Below, one piece after another: positions 7,768 to 11,289 of a stretch of DNA of 11,289 bases. Every line of letters starts with the position of its first letter. The stretch's first letter is position 1. A model generated the notes under the pieces. It did no database searches and was not told the DNA's origin. It was given only the letters and a program-made list of their open reading frames with translations. The stretch spans positions 1 through 11,289 of the forward strand of contig URDD01000076.1 of the NCBI GenBank assembly GCA_900546395.1, given 5' to 3'. This DNA comes from an uncultured Bacteroidales bacterium. Lineage in GTDB: Bacteria; Bacteroidota; Bacteroidia; Bacteroidales; UBA932. The position numbers and the translations under genes were made by a program.

Positions 7768-8118
7768 CAGTACTTTGTAGCGGAGAACGGTAAGGAGTCT
7801 CCGATGACAATTATGCAAAAGCCTCAAGTCATAACCCCTCAAGCTCAGAGCGAGGAGGTGGAAAATCTCAAGAAGAGAGTCAAGGAACTGGAGGCGCAGC
7901 TTAGACAGTCAGAGATCAAGGCTGAGTTCTACGATGAGATGATCAACGTGGCGGAAGCGAAGTTCAAGATCCCGATAAGAAAAAAAGCTGGCGCCAAACA
8001 GTAGATAACCTGCACGCAAGGGATCGTGGACGATACTTCGTCCGGTCCCTTTGCGAACTGGTTGGCGTAAGCAAGCACGGGGCTTTACGTCGGCTAAAAG
8101 GTCAGGCGGCTGCGCCGT
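7768..8118 (+). pseudogene. Remnant of an IS3-type element (orfA 3' part plus start of orfB)
   Basis: The frame open from 7768 to the stop at 8002-8004 encodes the C-terminal part of an IS3-family OrfA. It has a leucine-zipper-like coiled coil (EEVENLKKRVKELEAQLRQS) and then the typical OrfA end, EAKFKIPIRKKAGAKQ. The N-terminal helix-turn-helix that OrfA proteins need is absent: the frame meets a stop at 7765-7767, directly after tex. In the -1 frame from 7980 the OrfB start follows (DNLHARDRGRYFVRSLCE and LVGVSKHG), as expected for the OrfAB fusion. This similarity ends near 8080, where a palindromic element begins. None of the DDE catalytic core is present, so the element is dead. I see no convincing IS ends or target duplication. 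The family call rests on the orfA tail, orfB head and frameshift layout; the specific IS is unknown. Confidence 0.65.
7980..7987 (+). promoter_or_regulatory. Probable -1 programmed frameshift site of the IS3 remnant
   Basis: Seven A residues followed by G (7980-7987) sit so that the orfA codons AGA-AAA-AAA-GCT can slip back one base into the orfB frame, which is open from this point. A hairpin, GGACGA/TCGTCC (8028-8033 with 8038-8043), lies downstream, although further away than usual for a stimulator. A-run slippage is the standard way IS3 elements make the OrfAB fusion. Confidence 0.6.
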
Positions 8119-8190
8119 TTCCCGATAAATCTTCCTCTCGCTTCGCTGCGAGCGTATTTATCGGGAAAACCTTGTATCCGACCGCCCCGT
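8077..8190. repeat. Nested palindromic element (about 114 bases) inside the IS debris
   Basis: Several inverted repeats are stacked here. Perfect 13-base arms TTTCCCGATAAAT (8118-8130) and ATTTATCGGGAAA (8156-8168) enclose a smaller hairpin, CTCGC (8137-8141) with GCGAG (8148-8152). A separate GGCG-GCTG-CGCC hairpin lies at 8105-8116. An imperfect outer pair, ACGGGGC with GTCGG (8077-8093) and CCGAC with GCCCCGT (8178-8190), closes the unit. There is no T-run after it, so it is not a classical terminator. It resembles REP-like or MITE-like palindromic units. It marks the switch from IS3-like to IS66-like sequence while keeping the reading frame open. What mobilised it is unknown. Confidence 0.6.
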
Positions 8191-8504
8191 ACAAAAGAGC
8201 CTTTGAAAACAGAAACGCCACTATTCTCCAGCTGAACCTTACCATACAGAACATGCAGTCCTCGTTTGATGCGACTGTCGCAGACCTTAAGGCTATCATT
8301 GCCAACCTTGAAGCCCTTCTTCAGGAGCGCGACGGCAGCCTGTCCAATGCCCAGAAATGCCAAACGGCGCACCGCCGGAAGCCTTCCGGAATCTCCTCCC
8401 GGACCGCTGGACAAAGAAAGAGCAGGGCGAATGACCCTGCTTTCTTTATGTCCCGTATACGGCATCCCGGAGACGCTTACGACTCATTCAAAAGAGGAGA
8501 ATAA
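8191..8504 (+). pseudogene. Coiled-coil fragment resembling an IS66-type transposase N-terminus
   Basis: The frame that carries the orfB start continues without a stop to 8504. From about 8200 it encodes the heptad-like segment ILQLNLTIQNMQSSF and then DLKAIIANLEALLQERDGSL. This resembles the N-terminal coiled coil of Bacteroidetes IS66-family (TnpC) transposases. From about 8355 the similarity dissolves into a Pro/Arg-rich, unfamiliar sequence, and the zinc-finger and DDE regions of IS66 are absent, so at best this is a short 5' remnant, possibly frameshifted near 8350. No own start codon or leader is convincing. The IS66 assignment is tentative; a generic coiled-coil fragment is the alternative. 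It separates the tex region from the kdp module. Confidence 0.4.
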
Positions 8505-8630
8505 CATTGCTTTGTTAATCTTTGATTGACAGACCTATAGATAAAATGTAAGGCTAAAATTCAATTCTAATGATTCTCCAAAAAATGAAATGGATACAGT
8601 AAAATTAATTACCTTTGACAGAAAATTATA
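8505..8630. other. Intergenic leader upstream of the response-regulator gene
   Basis: AT-rich and non-coding. A possible -7 box, TACCTTTG (8610-8617), matches TAnnTTTG, but I see no TTTG at the expected distance upstream, so this is a weak promoter candidate. If used, the mRNA would start near 8623, a few bases before the ATG at 8631; the second ATG at 8637 would then be at least as good a start. Confidence 0.35.
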
Positions 8631-9971
8631 ATGGGTATGTCAAGGATTCTGATTATAGATGACGAGAGGCAACTACGCAAATTATTGGCTCGCATCATAA
8701 GTCTTGAAGGTTATGAAGTTCTCGAGGCCGACGATTGCGCCCACGGCATGAAAATGCTCTCGCAATATGATTTCGAAGTCGTATTGTGCGATGTCAAACT
8801 GCCCGATGGCAATGGGGTCGAGCAGGTAAACAAAATAAAGCAAGCAGCGCCTTTAACCGAGGTAATCCTACTCACGGCCTATGGCAATATTCCCGATGGG
8901 GTGCAGGCCATCAAGAACGGTGCTTTCGACTACATCACAAAAGGCGACGATAACAATAAGATCCTGCCGCTTTTGAGCCGTGCAGTCGAAAAATCCGAAC
9001 TGCAGAAACGATTGGCCAGATACGAAACAAAAAACTCGGCTGAATACTCCTTTGACCGCATCATAGGCTCTTCTACTGCCATGCGCCAGGCCGTAGAGCT
9101 GGCACGGAAAGTGGCCGGAAGCGATACGTTTGTACTTCTCACCGGCGAAACGGGAACCGGCAAGGAGGTCTTTGCCAATGCCATCCACCATGCCAGCACA
9201 CGTGCCAAAGAGGCTTTTGTCGCCGTAAACTGTTCGGCTTTTGCCAAAGAACTGCTCGAAGGCGAGCTCTTCGGGCACAAGGCGGGAAGTTTTACAGGCG
9301 CCAGCAAAGATAAGAAGGGATTGCTGGAGGAGGCCGACGGCGGCACATTGTTCCTTGACGAAATAGGTGAAATGCCAATGGACCTGCAGGCCAAGTTGTT
9401 GCGTGTACTCGAAAACGGCGAATTCCTGAAAATCGGCGAGACACGCCCCAAACGTGTCAACCTGCGTGTAATTGCCGCCACGAACCGAGACCTTGAAAAG
9501 GAAATCGCTCAAGGGAATTTCCGGGAAGACCTTTATTTCCGGCTGTCCGTATTCCGTATCCACCTTCCCGCATTAAATGAACGTTCGGAAGATATCGAAG
9601 AGTATATCCGTTTCTTCGTCGATACGTTTACCCGTAAGATGGGTAAACGTATCGATAGGATTGACAAGGAATATATTACGGCCATGAAGCAACACGTGTG
9701 GCACGGTAATGTACGCGAACTCAGGAATGTCGTCGAACGCAGTCTGATCATGACCGACGGAAACACGATTACCATCGACGCCTTGACGCCCGACTTCAAG
9801 ATAGCTCAGCAGTCAAGTACTTCCGACTCGCTCGCACTTGAAGATGTGGAGCGCAAGCATATTCTGAAGGTTATAGAATACACGCACGGCAACAAGGCTG
9901 AAGCAGCACGTTTGCTGGGAATAGGTATCGCTACTTTATATCGCAAACTGGAGAATTATGGCATAAAATAG
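8631..9971 (+). CDS. NtrC-type sigma-54-dependent response regulator, probable kdp activator
   Basis: 446 residues with the full three-domain layout of NtrC-like activators. The receiver domain (about 4-120) has Asp10/Asp11, the phospho-acceptor Asp54 in LCDVKLPDG, Thr82 and Lys104. The AAA+ domain (about 142-375) has Walker A GETGTGKE (172-179), Walker B GGTLFLDEIGEM (237-248) and the sigma-54 contact loop, here GSFTGA (219-224) with Ser in place of the usual Ala. The Fis-type helix-turn-helix lies at about 405-443 (NKAEAARLLGIGIATLYRKL). The protein binds upstream sites and uses ATP to open RpoN promoters. A terminator follows directly, then a sigma-54-like promoter and kdpF/kdpA, so control of potassium uptake is the likely job. 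E. coli uses the OmpR-type KdpE instead. The start is 8631 or 8637 (MSRILIIDDE). Arginine is coded by CGN in 25 of 30 cases, unlike tex. Confidence 0.93.
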   Translation: MGMSRILIIDDERQLRKLLARIISLEGYEVLEADDCAHGMKMLSQYDFEVVLCDVKLPDGNGVEQVNKIKQAAPLTEVILLTAYGNIPDGVQAIKNGAFDYITKGDDNNKILPLLSRAVEKSELQKRLARYETKNSAEYSFDRIIGSSTAMRQAVELARKVAGSDTFVLLTGETGTGKEVFANAIHHASTRAKEAFVAVNCSAFAKELLEGELFGHKAGSFTGASKDKKGLLEEADGGTLFLDEIGEMPMDLQAKLLRVLENGEFLKIGETRPKRVNLRVIAATNRDLEKEIAQGNFREDLYFRLSVFRIHLPALNERSEDIEEYIRFFVDTFTRKMGKRIDRIDKEYITAMKQHVWHGNVRELRNVVERSLIMTDGNTITIDALTPDFKIAQQSSTSDSLALEDVERKHILKVIEYTHGNKAEAARLLGIGIATLYRKLENYGIK

Positions 9972-9993
9972 TTGTCATCCTATCATTTTGATA

Positions 9994-10032
9994 GAGGAGG
10001 CTTATCATATTGATAAGTTTCCTCTTTTTTTT
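9994..10032 (+). terminator. Intrinsic terminator after the response-regulator gene
   Basis: A 14-base-pair stem pairs 9994-10007 with 10011-10024 (CTTATCA with TGATAAG at the top, a GAGGA/TCCTC base, two G-U pairs between) around a three-base loop. A run of eight T residues (10025-10032) follows. It lies 22 bases after the stop codon, so the regulator and the kdp genes are separate transcripts. Confidence 0.88.
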
Positions 10033-10036
10033 ATTT

Positions 10037-10059
10037 TGGTATACTACCATTAATGCATT
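10037..10059. promoter_or_regulatory. Candidate activator-binding palindromes
   Basis: TGGTA-TAC-TACCA (10037-10049) and AATGCATT (10052-10059) are adjacent perfect palindromes about 35-55 bases upstream of the -24 element of the sigma-54-type promoter. Fis-type DNA-binding domains recognise dyads, so these are candidates for binding by the regulator encoded just upstream. Binding is inference. Confidence 0.35.
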
Positions 10060-10092
10060 GTAAATTAGTTAGATAAGCGTGTGGCTGGTATT

Positions 10093-10109
10093 TTGGCATC
10101 CTCTTAGCC
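10093..10109 (+). promoter_or_regulatory. Sigma-54 (RpoN)-type promoter for the kdp operon
   Basis: TTGGCATCCTCTTAGCC has the invariant GG (10095-10096) and GC (10107-10108) of -24/-12 promoters separated by exactly 10 bases, with TTGGCA fully matching the -24 box and TAGC one base off TTGC. Transcription would start near 10120. A small dyad, GCCAT-ACA-ATGGC (10107-10119), overlaps the -12 to +1 region. No TAnnTTTG box is seen nearby. Confidence 0.65.
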
Positions 10110-10168
10110 ATACAATGGCGCAAACTTAAAATGCAAAAATAATGAATGGATGAGAAGAGGCATTTATT

Positions 10169-10291
10169 ATGATTTTAGCCGGTTCTGCTTTGTGCTTGTT
10201 TGCGCATATGGCAGATTGCTTTGTAAAAAAAACTAAACGACAGCAAAAGAAGTCGAATTTAATGGTAATTCTAAAAATAAGAAAAAGATGA
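10169..10291 (+). CDS. Candidate 40-residue ORF at the head of the kdp operon
   Basis: I do not recognise this peptide. The ATG at 10169 is preceded at about 8 bases by a purine-rich AGAAGAGG, one of the best ribosome-binding-like sequences in the window. The frame encodes a short hydrophobic start (MILAGSALCLFAHMADCF) followed by a strongly basic tail rich in Lys, Arg and Gln. Its TGA overlaps the next ATG in an ATGA (10288-10291), which would couple translation of the two. It could be a leader peptide, a small membrane protein, or chance: another overlapping 28-codon frame starts at 10150. The first part of the kdp transcript would otherwise be an untranslated leader. Confidence 0.35.
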   Translation: MILAGSALCLFAHMADCFVKKTKRQQKKSNLMVILKIRKR

Positions 10292-10383
10292 ATGGAATTT
10301 TAATGTTCTTAGCTATGTTAGCCTTAGGGGCGTTATGCTATTGGTTTTACTTTAAATGTGTGGATTGGTTCGAGAAAATCTAA
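10288..10383 (+). CDS. Small single-span membrane protein upstream of kdpF
   Basis: 31 residues starting MNGILMFLAMLALGALCYWF. One hydrophobic helix (about 4-22) is followed by a short amphipathic end, CVDWFEKI. The ATG follows a purine-rich GAAAAAG and overlaps the stop of the preceding tiny ORF, and its own stop is 11 bases before kdpF. Size, topology and the -EKI end recall KdpF (which ends -PEKF), so it may be a diverged KdpF relative or a separate accessory peptide of the potassium pump. This is inference from position and composition. It is too small for a family assignment by eye, but the operon spacing makes it a credible gene. Confidence 0.6.
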   Translation: MNGILMFLAMLALGALCYWFYFKCVDWFEKI

Positions 10384-10394
10384 AACGTAAGATT

Positions 10395-10475
10395 ATGTTC
10401 ATAGGTCTTTTAATATTGAGCATTCTTGTATTCATCTACCTGATGTATGTGCTCATTAAACCCGAAAAATTCTAA
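10395..10475 (+). CDS. kdpF: Potassium-transporting ATPase subunit KdpF
   Basis: 26 residues consisting almost entirely of one membrane helix (MFIGLLILSILVFIYLMYVL) and the typical short end IKPEKF, comparable to the 29-residue E. coli KdpF. In the Kdp complex KdpF is a small lipid-like subunit that stabilises KdpA-KdpB in the inner membrane. It lies 31 bases upstream of kdpA, the conserved kdpFABC order. The assignment rests on size, helix, the PEKF end and this position. Confidence 0.88.
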   Translation: MFIGLLILSILVFIYLMYVLIKPEKF

Positions 10476-10506
10476 GTGCAAAAATATTTTATTAAAGTAT
10501 AAATAA

Positions 10507-11289
10507 ATGAATACAGAAATTTTAGGTATAATTCTACAATGGGTCGCTTTAGTGGCTCTCAGCTATCCATTGGGACGATACATTGCCAGAATATATAAGG
10601 GAGAACGTACATGGCTCGACTTCATGGCCCCCGTAGAACGATGGATCTACAAATTGTGTGGAATCAGGCCAGATGAAGAGATGAACTGGAAACAGTTCTT
10701 GAAAGCCTTATTGACTGTCAATGTATTTTGGTTTATATGGGGAATGGTGTTGTTGGTCTGCCAAGGTTGGCTGCCGCTTAATCCTGATGGAAATGGCGGA
10801 CAGTCTCCCGATCTGGCGTTCAATACGACGATCAGTTTTATGGTGAACTGCAACCTTCAGCATTACAGCGGAGAAACCGGACTCACCTATTTTACGCAGT
10901 TGTTCGTCATTATGCTTTTCCAGTTTGTCACTGCGGCTTGTGGAATGGCGGCTCTGGCCGGTATTATGAAAGCACTCGCGGCCAAAACAACAAAGACTAT
11001 CGGTAATTTTTGGGTCTTCATGACAAAGAGTGTAACCCGAATTCTGATGCCGCTTTCTTTGCTTGTGGGTATTTTGCTGGTAATTAATGGAACTCCTATG
11101 TCGTTTGACGGTAAGCAAACGATTACAACGCTAGAGGGCAATGAACAGGTAATCAGCCAGGGCCCGACGGCTGCCATAGTTCCCATCAAGCAACTCGGCA
11201 CGAACGGTGGAGGATACTTCGGAACAAACTCTTCACATCCGCTTGAAAATCCCAAGGCATTTACAAACATGTTGGATTGGTGGTCTTTT
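10507..11289 (+). CDS. kdpA: Potassium-transporting ATPase subunit KdpA, 5' part
   Basis: 261 codons of a protein usually about 560 residues long; the rest lies beyond the window. KdpA is the potassium-selective channel subunit of the high-affinity Kdp P-type ATPase complex in the inner membrane. Visible signatures are a first selectivity-filter region, NTTISFMVNCNLQHYSGE (106-123), and a second, GTNGGGYFGTNSSHPLENP (231-249), both close to KdpA of other bacteria. Hydrophobic helices lie at about 3-22, 68-86, 129-153 and 176-193. In the first filter Cys115 and Leu117 stand where E. coli KdpA has Thr and Trp (TNTNWQ). The ATG at 10507 gives the standard short periplasmic N-terminus and follows an A-rich leader. 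Transcription is presumably from the sigma-54-type promoter at 10093. Confidence 0.96.
   Translation, partial: MNTEILGIILQWVALVALSYPLGRYIARIYKGERTWLDFMAPVERWIYKLCGIRPDEEMNWKQFLKALLTVNVFWFIWGMVLLVCQGWLPLNPDGNGGQSPDLAFNTTISFMVNCNLQHYSGETGLTYFTQLFVIMLFQFVTAACGMAALAGIMKALAAKTTKTIGNFWVFMTKSVTRILMPLSLLVGILLVINGTPMSFDGKQTITTLEGNEQVISQGPTAAIVPIKQLGTNGGGYFGTNSSHPLENPKAFTNMLDWWSF

Noticed and set aside
7781..7803. CGGAGA and TCTCCG inverted repeat just after tex, a possible terminator
   Set aside because: The stem is only six pairs with an 11-base loop and no T-run follows; it also lies within the open frame of the orfA remnant.
8077..8190. CRISPR repeat, integron attC site or riboswitch
   Set aside because: There is one palindromic unit with no regular direct repeats and no integrase or cas genes; no known riboswitch core is apparent by eye.
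8358..8529. Extension of the second overlapping frame (ORF 8266-8529) through the IS66-like remnant
   Set aside because: The product past the coiled coil has no recognisable transposase motif, so a simple frameshift repair does not restore an IS66 protein.
8868..9563. Long minus-strand open frame of 231 codons
   Set aside because: It lies wholly antisense to the response-regulator gene, whose domains are complete, and it shows no recognisable domain.
10150..10236. 28-codon frame beginning MRRGIYYDF
   Set aside because: It overlaps the better-supported frame at 10169, lacks a comparable leader and has no coupling to the next gene.
10887..11270. Minus-strand open frame opposite kdpA
   Set aside because: It is a shadow of kdpA, whose selectivity-filter motifs are clear on the plus strand.

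Overview
The window looks like chromosomal DNA from a member of the Bacteroidetes, most likely Bacteroidales. Three things support this: promoters of the Bacteroides type (TTTG, about 20 bases, TAnnTTTG), start codons with A-rich leaders instead of strong Shine-Dalgarno sequences, and the protein families present. I do not assign a genus.

Left block (1-7761). A minus-strand operon reads leftwards from 2200. It encodes a Gfo/Idh/MocA-type oxidoreductase, a 211-residue protein with a PD-(D/E)XK-nuclease-like motif, and a GNAT acetyltransferase that runs off the window. Diverging from it, from overlapping promoters in a 100-base gap, is a PurF-like phosphoribosyltransferase. Its PRPP site and iron-sulfur cysteines are intact, but its glutaminase nucleophile is missing. 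A CLC chloride transporter with two C-terminal CBS domains follows behind its own textbook promoter, and then the RNA-binding protein Tex. This block has ordinary core-genome character; its arginine codons are mainly AGA/AGG in tex.

Scar (about 7762-8504). Directly after tex lies insertion-sequence debris. It comprises a 5'-truncated IS3-type orfA with its A-run -1 frameshift site, the first codons of orfB, an approximately 114-base nested palindromic element, and a coiled-coil segment resembling the N-terminus of IS66 transposases. No intact transposase remains.

Right block (8505-11289). This is a potassium-uptake (Kdp) module with different codon use, arginine being mainly CGN. An NtrC-type, sigma-54-activating response regulator ends in a strong intrinsic terminator. 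Next comes a roughly 200-base regulatory region with short palindromes and a GG-N10-GC sigma-54-type promoter. Two tiny membrane-type or basic ORFs, kdpF, and the first 261 codons of kdpA follow. kdpB, kdpC and a sensor kinase would be expected downstream, outside the window. The layout implies that kdp is switched on here by an RpoN/enhancer-binding-protein circuit and not by the OmpR-type KdpE known from Escherichia coli. The most interesting points are that circuit, the tiny ORFs in front of kdpF, the nucleophile-less PurF homologue and the palindromic element.
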